Shown here: positions 1 through 12,479 of the stretch, piece after piece
Position numbering within the stretch: position 1 is the stretch's first letter
Layout: the number at the start of each line of letters is the position of its first letter
Assembly: GCF_002443255.2 (NCBI RefSeq)
Contig: NW_019211458.1
Coordinates: 11,678,402 to 11,742,401, forward strand
Source of the DNA: Varroa destructor
Lineage: Eukaryota > Arthropoda > Arachnida > Mesostigmata > Varroidae
DNA: 64,000 bases
Reading direction: 5' to 3'
Translations under genes and position numbers: made by a program
Notes under the pieces: model-generated
The model's database searches: none
Told to the model about the DNA's origin: nothing
Seen by the model: only the letters and a program-made list of their open reading frames with translations

Positions 1-2397
1 TAACAAGGAGGATATCGAAAGAGTTTACAGAGATTGTGAAACAACCATCGTCACGACCATTATATATTCATAGCAACATACAACCAAATAAAGGTTGTCA
101 GCTCTCGTTGACTTTTGAAGAAGGGGAAACTGTATTACTGTGTTTGATACTACAGAGCCTGGCTTTCTTTCTTTTTTCTTGTTTTTTTTTTTCTTTTTTA
201 TATTGTAGAAAATCAATGTCTCGTCGTTTCTCGAACTTCTTCACATTCATGTGTATGTACATACTCAGCGGCAATCCTTTTCATTGTTAGCTCCATGTGA
301 ATCTCTTCGTGGGTATACACTTAGGTATGTTGGGTCATGTTCGTACGAACGCGTACACAGTATCCACAATACGTAAATATTTCTCTGAAACACATGAATA
401 CAGACTACAGCATACATATCGGCATGGACTATGCTAGGCCTATATATATATAATTGTTAAGCGTTACATAGATATATAATAGGATGTGCAAGAGATTACG
501 GTACACTCACTCTCAGAGTAAAGCAGTCCGGTTGTCTCTGTATTTATAGCTGCGAGGGACCCACCCAATCGTCGCATGTATATCGGTTAGAGATGGATCA
601 AGCCAAGAATAAAGTACAGGAAAAAGCAGCAAGGGTCTTTTCCTATCAGGGCCACAAACAGCTGACGAAGCAAACAAGAAACAAAATTGTGTGCAGTTTA
701 CTAGATTATGCGGTATTGGCAAGCTGTCGTCAATTAGTCAATCATTGTACGTAAACCTAACTTGGTAAACTCGACTAATTAAAGTGGCCTCGGAAAAACA
801 GGTACTTAACAAATAACATATCGTTAGTGTAATACATCTATAAAAATAAGGTTTATAATAAGGAGAAGGAACAGCAGAAGGAAAAGTGCTTGAAACACGC
901 ATTATGCAATTTCTATTTGCAAATTGTTGTTTTTATATTCGCAGCTGTTGCCATAAATTACGCTGTCCTGAACGCGCGGAGCCTGTAAATAAAATTATCC
1001 GAATCAATACCAATTTACAAGTAGCGACATTATTAGAAACTCCTAGTGATTTTTACATCTCCAGCCGAAAGGTTTTGATCTCACGGGTACCTCGGCAACC
1101 TCGCATGATATTCAGCCCATAGGGCAAAGTGTTGCCCCAAAGCCAAATGTCAGTAGACACACAACTACAAATGCCACCTGAAGTCAGTCCTATACGCACG
1201 TCGTATGTCGTTAACTAACAACAATACCTATGATACATGGAATTAATTAAAACCTAGAGTAAGTTGCTAAAGCAAAGCTGTGCTTACAATATGACATACT
1301 CATGGTTGAGAACAAGAGAGCGGCAGAGATAAGCAGACTTAACGAGCAACAAGTGGCGTTTAGGTGCGGTGTTAGTATGCCATCGTTTCACGAAAAGCCA
1401 GTTGTTGACGAACGAATTGACAAGGTCAAGCAGTCGATCAAAGCAAATAGAATAGAATGAGAAAATGAAAAAAATGATGCGTGAAAAAGCACCGCAGAAA
1501 TCTTGTAGATGATGACTTTTCCATCGATCTTCGCTAAGTCAAGCCAATAATACGTTCCCACTAACGCAATTAATGTTTGGGAACGATCGTTTCCCATGTA
1601 TCGGACATGAGTAGTGCTGCGAAAGTTATCTGAATCTCCCAATTAGACAGCAAGTCATAGCCGCTTGTGATTTTCTTGGCCCATGGAAACTCAACTAGTG
1701 TAGATTGGCTGACGTAGGTGAAAAATGAAAAGAGGAAACAAATGTGTTGGCTCGACTTACCGCTGCTCGGAAACCATCTCTACGGATCACGTTCAGCCAG
1801 CAATTAAAACGAAGAAAATCAATAGCTGCTTGTTGTTGTAATAAGCAATGTACTACCCACTTAAGATAGCCATTACTAGGAAAACCAGGCCCGAATTGTC
1901 CATAGTTGTCGATCGGTTCCACGATGAGTACGTGAGTGCACAAGATATTGTTGGCAAATAGTAATAAACGATGAATATCATTATGATATGAGCTGCGAGA
2001 AAAATGCGACGTGTTATAGACGCAGATTCATTTGCACCCGATATATACATAAATACAACGACCATTCGTCTATATGATGACTTGTCATTTAGCTATCTCG
2101 TCCCACTCAACTTCGAATCATTAGACTCATCGTGTCGTTGATAACGGTGGGACGGTCCATTGCTACTACGACTATTGCTACTCAGCTATCGTACTATTTG
2201 TATGTTGTACTGTAACGCACTAGATTGGAGTACTAACCATCTTTATATATATATACATGAATATTGTCGACAATCCGCTCTGACATTTTATCATTACTAG
2301 GCCTTGTTACTACAACAGCAAACACTGGCCGTACCGCGCAGTGCCGTAGAGAGATGCAACAAACTGATCCGCGATAATTTCTATTGCAAGTTAATTA

Positions 2398-2421
2398 CGA
2401 CGACGACGACGACGACGACGA
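2398..2421. repeat. (CGA)8 trinucleotide microsatellite
   Basis: Eight uninterrupted CGA units are read directly. No open frame of note crosses it. Confidence 0.95.
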
Positions 2422-4621
2422 TGTGTAATACATACGCATTACGTGCAAGATAAACACAAAATATGAACTGTCATTTATAACATCCGGATGCGTAAACAGC
2501 ACAGATGTTGAAACTATTGATCAACCATTAATCGAACGCACTGCTCCATGTTGTACCTCTCCGTATCGATGTTTCTATTTAGCCGGCCTTCACTTTCGAG
2601 AGCGGAGTAAATGTATTGATATTCCCTAGACAAGTGTTGAACGTATATTGATCGGAGCGGATTTGGATGGTATGTATTTGAATTCCTTAGACAAAGAACT
2701 TCATTAAAAGTATTCGAAAATGTGAACTTTAAATTAACAAGCGATGTGTAACATTCTTCGGAACGCATAATTGCAAGCTTCAAAAAACCAATGAATGTGC
2801 GCGAACTCTTCTTTACTCTCGGATATAATCCGACATTTTGGAGGTGCCAGGCACGTCCAGTATCAATGAATTACTGTATGAAAGGCTACTTGTTCAAAGC
2901 GAAACAGGCATCTATCTGATCCAAAGTCTGCAGGCCTACCTATAGATCCCTTCACTACCCACTGAGTGCATATGCCTCGTAGTCTTGGCTAAAAAACAAA
3001 TACACATAAAATCAAAATAAAATGTTCAACGTACGTAAAAACACAAACATAATAAACGTCATTGCTGTTAAGTCTAATAAAATCGGCTGTTTTCTTCACT
3101 AAGAAAGAAATATCACTTTACAATAAGGCAGTACTCGAGCATATAGCTTTTGGTTATGTTGTAAAAATAGCCCTTATTAATCACTGCCTACGCGTTTTGC
3201 TATGTCGGGCTTATTGTCATTAGAAATTCATCTATACCTTTCCTCTATGTTTGCAAAAAATAAATCAGTTATTATGTCTTCTATACTCCGTTATGGATAC
3301 TGTGCTCACTACATACATCTAGCTTGTTTGATAGTTGCCCATGAGATGTCCTATGAGAGAGAGTCCTAGTAATTTAGTTACATAAATAAACATTATTACA
3401 TGATGCAAAACACAGATATCACAGTGGATTTCGTCTTTATTTTGTGATGTGATACTTCACATTAGTGTTAGAGCCTGGTGCATCGTTCAATATTATACTA
3501 ATTATCGCGTGCCTGCCTATAATCGATTCACAGTAAGTTTATTCTATTTAATTTCTATAGCTTTGTGACTGATATATGGCTAATTGAAACGACAGCTAGA
3601 GACAACACAATGTAGCATAGAAAATCTATTAAGATTGTAGTTCAGTAAAGAAAAAAATCGAAAATCAATTACCTAATTTTGTGGGGCAAAAAAATTACTT
3701 ACGCTACTGCAATTCGAATAAAAACCACCGATTACAAAGTCAGACCCTATCTTTCACATCATCCGGGCAGTCGTTTGCGTTAAGGCAGAAACAGTGCGTT
3801 TCGAGAGATTAGCTGCTACCGCCAGATGACATTAGAGTCAATGCTGGGGTTCAATTAGTTAGGTTCAAGGTTAGTTATTGACAGTTGGGGTCAGCTCCAT
3901 CGCGGCTATATAATCATCATAGTTGGTCTAATCTAAAAAACTGGTGCCTTCCTAGCTAGTGGCACTACAAACTGTAAAACGTTCTATAACTAGCTGTTGT
4001 CTAAAGAACATCAAGCTGACGGTGGTATTTAGGCTAAATCGTAAAACTTCGGAAATAGTAGTTCGTTATAATGGTACGACTAAAGTCAATGCGATACAAT
4101 TAACTGAGACTAATATTATGTGTAGGTCGTGAAAACTGCATGACTAGATAGACTGCATGAAAGATGCATGACTAGATTCAAGCACTACCCGATGGGAATT
4201 TGTGTGTGTTGACCAATCGGCGCACGAAGGTTTTCGTTTCCGTTGCTTACATGCGAATTTAGCCTATGGTTGAACTCTCACCTGCACATTTGAAGTGCCA
4301 TGGGTTTGTTTTGTGTGCTCAGGACTGATTTGCAAGCTTGAGGGGCAAACAGGGTTAATTAGTTGATAAGTTTCAATTCCCAATACCCTACTATTTATTT
4401 ATTCTAATACGATCACAAGAAAAAAGTGGTTGAAGTGGTTTTGTCACTTTTCTCAAACCGATTCATTTCAATGTTTACTAACATACATCATTTCTTCAAT
4501 TGAATATCGACTTACTTCATATGGCTAGGAGTTTTAGAAGCTGATCCCACCAGGATCGGTTTGCTCCTGCAGAGAGTGTGTCAGGCCAATTCATCGTATT
4601 ATTTTCAATAACAAATAAGGT

Positions 4622-4738
4622 TTTTGGACGGAGTGACTTGAACTCGGGATGTCCGTATACAGCATTTTCTATAATCCTTTTTCATCGTCGAAAGCCACTA
4701 TGACCTCTCGGTGATCACTAGCGCCAATGTCTCTCAGT
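4622..4738 (-). repeat. tRNA-like SINE fragment or tRNA pseudogene
   Basis: On the minus strand an A-box-like block (ACCGAGAGGTCATAGTGGC, serine-tRNA-like) is followed about 60 bases later by a B-box-like block (CGAGTTCAAGTCACTCC). No clean cloverleaf is apparent, so this looks like a decayed tRNA-derived element rather than a functional tRNA. It does not share the downstream body of the main SINE family in this window. Confidence 0.35.
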
Positions 4739-7700
4739 AACACGCGCACGCGAACGTCCAACAGAGGTCCATATTTGGCTCAACACAAAAAAGTATAGTC
4801 ATATTAGGAATATGAACATTACTGATGTATAAACCAAGACCCTACACAAACACTGCGCTGCTTTCTACACTAATCGTTTTCTTCCTTATTCTGTACTCTT
4901 CAATTTCCACGTAAAATGTATTACAGCAGTGAAAAATATATCCACAAAAGATCTGGAACACTGCTGAGCAAGCAAGTAGTCAAAGCACAAGTGCAACACC
5001 AGTCGCTGTGTGATTTACCCAATAGACTTTTCACACCGTCGTTGTTCCCGACGAATCTGTACAACAGAAAAGAACCATTTCGACCGGAAGCAGCTGTCCA
5101 TTAAATCCAAGGCACACATCGCACCTTCTTTCATCTTTGCGCCATTCGAACTTGTCAACAAGCATATCCCGGCGAAAAAGTTTATTGGTCAGACGACTCA
5201 GCGTTGGCTGCTCACTATGGCCGAGTGTGTAGCAATAAAACAGTAAATCCATTTTATTCACGGTTTGTTTAGACAATTTTTTCGGAAATTTTGCGTACTA
5301 AATTGAACTGTTGTTGCTGTTTAGCCATTGCGAGGAGGACATTAAGCGTTACGTTTGATGTATTTACGTTACGTGACGCGTCATCTGTCGCCATTATCGC
5401 TCACTATAGTTAGCCAATTAGTCTTACTGATAGCATAATATATCTTATTCGGTTCGAATAAACATTTCTAATGAGTGATGAACGTAGGTAAGATCTAGCA
5501 GCATTCATTAAATAAACTAACATATAATAATAATAACGAGGAATATAGTAGCTAAAAAAACGGCAAATCATTTTCTGCACTAACATTAGCCAACAACGAC
5601 ACGTAATGACGTTAATGTAAAATGAGACAGTGGAAATTTTTATTGGTAGCACGAACTGAAAGAGAGTCGCTGGTAATTAGTTGTAGCTTTATTACGCTGC
5701 AATAGTCGGACTGTTTTCCCAAGGCGTCAGCGTTATTAGTATGCTCAGTGGGAGCCACCTTCGTTCAAGCGTATTTAAGAGTCGGCTACTGCGCAGATGA
5801 TTATGATACTTCCTAGCGATGCGTATATTTAAGAATTACAAGAATATGTCAAATAAGGATCCAAATTAGGCACTGCTAGACAGATCTTACAATGATACGA
5901 CGATCTTACAATGATGCTGGGCAGGGTTTCGAAATATTGGAGAGAACTTCAGAGCTACGTATTTGCCAAGCTAATTTTTGATACTCTCAGGGATGCATGA
6001 AACATGTCAAGTACCTCTACGGGCTACGCACCTTTCGTAGGAATTGTTTCTGGTAAAAATATATTCCTGCTTTATCTATTAACTCACCTAGAAGAGAATG
6101 CCGTCACGAGCTACTCGTAGAACTCAGGGTCGTGCTCAGTCTGTGCATTATGCTGCCACCTCTAGCACTTGCAAATGGCCGCCTAGATACGAAGAAAAAC
6201 GCAATGCTATCTAGCACTTGTGGACAACTGCACAATATATATGCCTTTGCCTGTCCTAACTTACTCCTTGTTTTCAAGCGGCGTCGGCTATTGAAAAAAA
6301 ATGAGAGGTTGTATGATTTTGATGTTATGAATTCGACTTCCACTAAAATGGACTTCTGTATAGTCTGAAAATACATTTTTCGGTATATTTGTACGGCTGA
6401 AGTCACTAACAGTTGAGCAATATTTAGTTTTGTATCTAATTGTGCTTGTACGTTATGGAAGATTTTTGTACATAAGAAAAATGCTTCAAACAAACTATTA
6501 ATCGTATTTCTTTTTCCAGTTTCTTTACCAGCAGAGGGCCATTTCATTTCTTAGCTGTGACGTCCTGGCTGTATGTGAGCTCTTCCGAATGTCGACCTTC
6601 TCGAGTCCTGCGCTCTCGCGTTCATCTGCTTATGCAAACTTATGAGCTGCATAAATGCGTAGGACAGCACATATCAACATATATTTTCTGAACATAAATA
6701 TCTAATTTACAGAACTGGCGCGAACCGAGTCTGCAAATGCTCGTTTACTTACGTTATTAGTACGAAGTATTTGGGCTTCAATTATATATAAGTATTGCTG
6801 ACTAGGTGCCAAAATTTCGACCTAGTCGAGCATATTCAAATCTTGTCTCAAGATGTCATTCATGTGCTAATGGAAGTTCAGCTAAACCAGCGTTTTAAGG
6901 CAAAAGCTACACTGTGAAACTCTCCATCTCGGCCTATTCGAGTATCAGTCACGCCGCCTGGCTTTCTGCTATTCCGTGTCCGACATGGTTATGTCGACAA
7001 AACATTGGATTACTGTATACGCTTTTTGCTCCCCTGCATTGTTGACCCGAAGCGACCATTTATGACACATACTTCGTCGCTGTCTTTTTGTAGCAATTCT
7101 TACAATTAAATAGCGCATTACGGACGCAAAAAATACAGTTCAAGAATAATAGCGAACTAGCAATGGCAGGGGTGCCTCGCGTTGGTTGAAAAACTTCTGA
7201 CAAAACAAAACCTCACCATATGCCCAAATGAAACCGATAGCCTCATCAAAGCTTCCGACCAAGTGACAACGATAGTAGTGCGGTCATCATCGCTTACTCA
7301 CCCACACAAAGCTCCTATTTTGCTTATTTCAATAATATTAAGATGGAAGACGATTAATTATATGTGGGATGCTATATTTTGTCTATTTTTTCAATATATA
7401 CTATCGAGACGTGGCCACATCTGCCCCCATTATGTTACATATCAATTTTGAGGTCACATTATTTGAATTACAACGAAATGACAGTCTCAACACTGCAAGA
7501 AAAGGAAGGCAAAAGATAAGAGATATTCAATAGCATCTTTTTGTATTATTTCAAATATTTAATATGTAAGCAATTAATGAGTCGATTTTTTCAATTTAAC
7601 AAGAGAAAACCGAACACTTACATTTTATATCTGCCTCTGTTTAGAACAATTGACTTGAGCTGCATTTTGGGCAGCGTGCATTCAAATACAAGAGGCATAA

Positions 7701-10501
7701 GACAATAATGAACGTTCACAGCCCAGTTCAATCGAATCTCTGAAAGCGCAGATGTTATTGAAAAAAGCAGATGTTGTTCAAGAGGTGCACCTATGACCCA
7801 ATGACTAATGCAATTTAATAAATAAATAAATAAAGCACTTTTATTCTGTGTTTCATATTTCATACTATATGTGCCTCAAAGCTTAATGTTCCTAGCTTAC
7901 ATATATTATCTATTCTAATAGTAGGGTAAACTTATATACTTTACACCATCCGCTAAGTTTAGGTCGCGAGAGTACTAATTTTTAATTAGAATGTAGATAC
8001 TGTAGAGCACTTTTTATATGGGTATATAACAGCCTTTTTCGGCTTAGAAATACATGTAAAACGTACGTTTAATCGCAGGGTCAAAAAGATTCAGTCGCAC
8101 AATACAGCTATTATTGTCTTACGCTTGGATAATTCACCAAACAGAGAGAAGATGCAAGCGTTCGGGTGTGAGAAGCCCATAAACGCTCTTTCTATACGTC
8201 GATTAGACAAATTTGATTATTGCTGGGAAGGATCAAAACAAGATAATCCCATGACTGTTCTTTAGGAGCATCAGACTATTGGATAATATGGCTTTTGATA
8301 GGTTAATGCCAACATCTTTGAAATCGATTTCCTTCTTTTTCATCGAACAGCAACTTTTGCCTAAACAGGGACATCTCGCTAAACTGGCCGAAAATCTGAA
8401 TTCGGAACGAAAATCAAATATAAATATTTGATTTACAAAAATACGGAAAAGCTTTCTTTCCATCGTAACGGGACCTACCTTGAACAACTCTAAAACAAAA
8501 TTCTTGAAACAATTTAGTACAGAGAAATGTCGAAATTAGGATATATTCATATAAAAACGCACATACTGTAAGTATAGTACAATAATCGACAATCGCAATG
8601 AAGACGGTGTTCACCAAGCATAGGGCAGCTGAAAGCCAAGAAGCAAGGCTCTCATTATGGACCTAGTGAATCTCATGTCTACTTGGTACTCTGCCTCTAC
8701 CCAGATAGAAAGCAGATAAAACAGCGCGCTTTGCGTGTTCATCGCTTGGGCAACGTATGAGCAAAATCATAAGCCAGAAATGCGCAAATCAAGATAAATA
8801 TGTCAATATTTACAAATATACTCAGATTAAAATTCTTACGAATCGGAACCATTTACAGGGTATTAAAGACAGTTGAAAAAGCAGCACACTTTGGCGGGGC
8901 TTTGCTTATTACTTTAGGCAATAAAAGTGACAAACCGCTCCTCTCTCCAAATAAATGATGACTATCCTCTGAATAGTGGAAAAGTAACATAATCCGAGTA
9001 AAAATTACCTTTGATTTCAATCAAGCGGGAAAAGTATCAAGATCCTTATTTATTCGTCGTTTGTCAGAGAAATAAATGGCCAGATTTCAGGGGCTTTTCT
9101 AATCAGTAAAGCAACTAATTAAATGCTTTTTCGCAGTATATGATGGAAGTTACACCCCCTACAGTCAACTCACTGCAGGCACTACTTAATTCGATAAGTT
9201 CGTGGATGACGACTGCTTTATTTCATTTTCAATCTCTAAATTCTTCTATTCTCTTTAGCTGTCGCATGTTATCCGCTGGATCGAAGTAAATAGTTATAAA
9301 TTATTCTCCCTTGGCTCCGTAGTTCAATTAACTTAGATAATATAACGATATTGTGGTATTTATATTTTTAGCGTTATATTTTCTACCAATTTATCTACCT
9401 CGAAAAAACGTTCGAAAAAGGTCGCAGTGAGGGATGTGTGAGTTACCCAAAAACATTCTGTAGCAAACGACAGGATTTCGTCTATCACTGAATATCTGTA
9501 TTCACCATCGTTTTCAATGTAGCTATCATGGGAGCTACGATATATGAGACACGAGGCACCATTAATATCCCTATTTATATTCACAAAGGATTGAGTGTAC
9601 AGTAACAGCGGACACAATGTCTAGCAGAGTCATAGTGATACATGATCTTCAGCGTAGAGCTACTAAATTTGAAAATATTTGTTAGTCTGAGCAGATAATT
9701 CCAAGGACATTTGAAACAAATCAGTATATTATTATTATTATTTTCTCAACCGTCTTATTGAGATGTATGTTTTAGAGTTATCTGTCAAAATTTTATTACG
9801 AGGATGACGTTAACGGCCGTGCATAGAATGCTGTATGATTACGGTAAAACTGATGTGTAATTCGTTCAAATCACTTGTTTCAGGTGATTTTTAAACAGCT
9901 ATTTGAACTTAAATGATTTTAACGATGACAAGCCTAGAAAGGTTTTGTCCAGGTTCCTAGTGTCTCGATATATGAACTACGAATAATCCAGGCACTTAAA
10001 AACATATTTCAGAGAATTATGTTATGTTACCTTTTCGTCAATAAAAATGTTCATTAGCTTATGTGTACCATCGTAAATGGTCTTTTATAGACAAAAAAAA
10101 TGAGGCAAATACTGCAATGAGGCAAATGAGATAAGTCTTTTTAAAAGGATAATCTGCCTAAATTTTAAATGAAATCGATCTTAAAACGTTAAGGAGATGG
10201 AACAAGTTTATTAACGGATCTAGCTTGCGTCGTTGACAGCTGTGCCTACCGTTTCACAAGGCGGAGCAATTGGTGCGAGCAGACGCAACAAAACAGCAAC
10301 AGTAAAAGAGGGCTAGAGCGCATCTTACGACAGATCAATCGATAGGCAATTCGGCGATGTGATCTGCGTTGCTTATCATCAGCAATCGAGTTGTCTTTCC
10401 GCATTGGCGATTTGCATCGTTTTCATACTGTAGATCGATCGAAGCAAAAGTGCAGCGTACCAAGTGAAGACTCCTATGAGCAGTAGTATTCCTCTAGCAG
10501 A

Positions 10502-11949
10502 ATGGCAAAGATACCGGCTTCAGCAGCTGTCGTTCTGGAGACAGTTGAGGAAGATGCTTGCGAGCTCAGTTTCCCAAAAGAGTTCGAAAACGCTGAAACT
10601 CTACTAATATCTGAGGTACTGCATGTGGTGCACTATGTATATTATAGGCTTCATCAAAATAACCGATTGGAACGTAGCTCATTAGACATTATTCTAAACG
10701 TATAGGCAAGTGTCTTCGCAAGTAACAACAATTAAAAACAATAGAATCATGCATACGTGCTTTTATTTCTCGTTTTGGTACTTTCGATTGGATTAGTAGA
10801 ATCTATTTCATACCATTGCTTTTGATTTTGAATATAGTTGAAATATTCATGTTTTGTATTATACTAGATAATACCAAAATATTCATCTGAATATTTTTTA
10901 AATGCATTGTTCTTCATTCACATGACATAGGCTGAAGAGTTGTTGCGGGAACAGTGGAACTTCATTTTGTCACTTGAGAAATTGGAGTGTTGTCGTTAGA
11001 GAATTATACGTGAAGCATATAGAAAAAATATTTATTTGGAATTAAATATGATCAATGTAATATATTATATTTAAGTTAGAGAAATACCTTCTGCCGTCTC
11101 ATTATTAATCGTTCTAGAAAACGGTAAACTTTCTTGGAGAACTTATATTTGTGGCTTTATACATTAATATCGTGATAGGTTCACATGCTGCTTGATCACC
11201 GGAAGCAGCAAAACGAATCAGCTGAGGAGGAACAGGAACTGTCGGAACTTTTTACGAAAACGCACAACTACTGCGAGCGATTTTCAAAGTAGGTTACTAA
11301 GTGTTTGTAGGTTTAACAATATGTCATTTGCATGTACTCAAACATTCTATATCACAGAGAATAATAGATTATAAGCCTACTATTTACGACTCAGAGAACA
11401 GCGGCCTAGCTTAACTCGTGGATAAAGAATTCGTTTTTTGAGAATATATAAAGTAGCTGTTTTTGTGGAGCATTGAACGCAAGAAATGCAAAAATACGAC
11501 TTAACATTTTATTATAAATATACTGAAAGGTTCGCCGTTGTGGGCTGAAAAAGAACATTATATTATATGCGTATTTCTTTTGACAGAAACCACTAAATTT
11601 GCCGCGCTATTACCAATGCTTATGATGTGGCTAAAATAATAAAGTTAAGACATTTTTATGATACCTCTATGATTCGCCTAATAATTCTACTACTCTTCCT
11701 TACTGTTCTTCATACGTTTCTTTTCATTTGTATTACAGATTCAAGAACCGTGAAACCATTGGTGAAGTTCGAAACATGCTTCAGCAAAAGAAATTACACA
11801 AGTTTGAACTAGCCCAGTTAGCTAACCTTTGTCCCGAGAACCCGGAAGAGGCAAAAGCACTAATCCCGTCGCTGGAGGGTCGATTTGAGGATGAAGACCT
11901 TCGCCAGCTACTTGACGATATCCAAACGCAGAAGAGCTTCCAATTCTAA
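10502..11949 (+). CDS. POLR2D: RNA polymerase II subunit RPB4 (complete, 3 exons)
   Basis: This gene encodes the RPB4 subunit, which with RPB7 forms the stalk of nuclear RNA polymerase II and acts in initiation and RNA handling. Coding exons are 10502-10615, 11179-11288 and 11739-11949, all with GT-AG junctions and continuous phase, giving 144 residues against 142 in human. Exon 1 carries the conserved [15 protein letters not shown] segment, exon 2 the [20 protein letters not shown] segment, and exon 3 [32 protein letters not shown] and [20 protein letters not shown], which are near-identical to animal RPB4. The ATG at 10502 matches the family start. An out-of-frame upstream ATG at 10476 overlaps it. 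An AATAAA lies 77 bases after the stop. Family assignment is near certain; the junctions are manual but fully consistent. Confidence 0.95.
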
Positions 11950-12025
11950 TAACACAGTATTAATTATAGGCGTATCCGAATTCTCATGGGTAATTATGTA
12001 TTACTGTGTGTCTTAGGGGCGTTTC

Positions 12026-12031
12026 AATAAA
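12026..12031 (+). terminator. poly(A) signal of RPB4
   Basis: AATAAA lies 77 bases downstream of the RPB4 stop and is followed by T-rich sequence. It is the first canonical hexamer after the gene. Confidence 0.7.
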
Positions 12032-12159
12032 CTGTTTCAAATTTCACAGTCTAATAATACGAAATAAGTGGACATATGATTTTAGTGAAACATCTAGTGG
12101 GAGTAATCTAAGAGGATAGGAAATATAGTAATGGAAAGAGTCACATGTACTAGAGATGT

Positions 12160-12468
12160 TCATTTTTCTTGCCCATGAAGTACTTCAGGCACATCCGCAA
12201 GGATGAACACTTCGTTCTTATATACCAGCCACCTGTAACGGCTATTCGTGTGGTTATGTCTCGCTTGAGTAGGGAATAACCTAGCCGAAAGGTATTGACG
12301 AGCACCACTTGCAACATAAGGGTCAACAAGATACTCTTGATCAAATCCTGCCCTAAGCGTCCTCCTTAGGCCAGGATTGAACGAGTTGCCTTGATTATCT
12401 CTATTTCTGATTAAGCTGAATTTATAAACACACAACAATATGATATGGGTACTGCAAGTAGTCTCATA
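12160..12468 (-). other. unrecognised open frame downstream of RPB4
   Basis: An open minus-strand frame of about 100 codons converges on RPB4. It has no ATG near its 5' end. Its C-terminal part (GARQYLSARLFPTQARHNHT, then YRWLVYKNEVFILADVPEVL) reads like protein rather than low-complexity noise, and a TTCAG acceptor-like sequence precedes LIRNRDNQG. I recognise no family. It could be a terminal exon of an unplaced gene or chance. Confidence 0.2.
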
Positions 12469-12479
12469 CAAGCATCTGG

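Larger units (their letters stand above)
1..10440. other. gene-poor flank, no recognised gene
   Basis: I recognise no conserved protein on either strand in this stretch. Open frames are short (under 150 codons), compositionally random-looking and without in-phase splice partners. It does contain a (CGA)8 microsatellite near 2.4 kb, a tRNA-like fragment near 4.7 kb, a short tandem duplication near 5.9 kb (GATCTTACAATGAT repeated) and a few isolated strong splice-donor-like sequences, for example GTAAGT on the minus strand at about 1760 and 7617. Divergent or lineage-specific exons could be hidden here. Confidence 0.5.

Noticed and set aside
1388..1943. Minus-strand frames with GTYYWLDLAKIDGKVIIYK, resembling a discoidin (F5/8-type) lectin strand, and an upstream frame ending at a strong GTAAGT donor.
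   Set aside because: The donor (phase 0 at 1761) does not match the phase of any acceptor before the second frame, and no other discoidin residues could be found nearby.
2398..2421. Short CGA tandem repeat considered as a CRISPR-like or satellite array.
   Set aside because: Plain trinucleotide microsatellite; there are no spaced repeats anywhere in the window and the genome is eukaryotic.
6104..6547. The 147-codon minus-strand frame, one of the longest in the left flank.
   Set aside because: Low-information composition, Ser-rich end, no motif or family similarity; length alone is not enough in this region.
7618..7863. Minus-strand frame with a strong GTAAGT donor and a CTTTCAG acceptor (about 115-base exon).
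   Set aside because: No recognisable family and no phase-compatible neighbouring exon; single-exon splice-signal pairs occur by chance over 10 kb.
9360..9617. Minus-strand 85-codon frame with fairly protein-like composition.
   Set aside because: No start context, no family resemblance and only weak splice signals.
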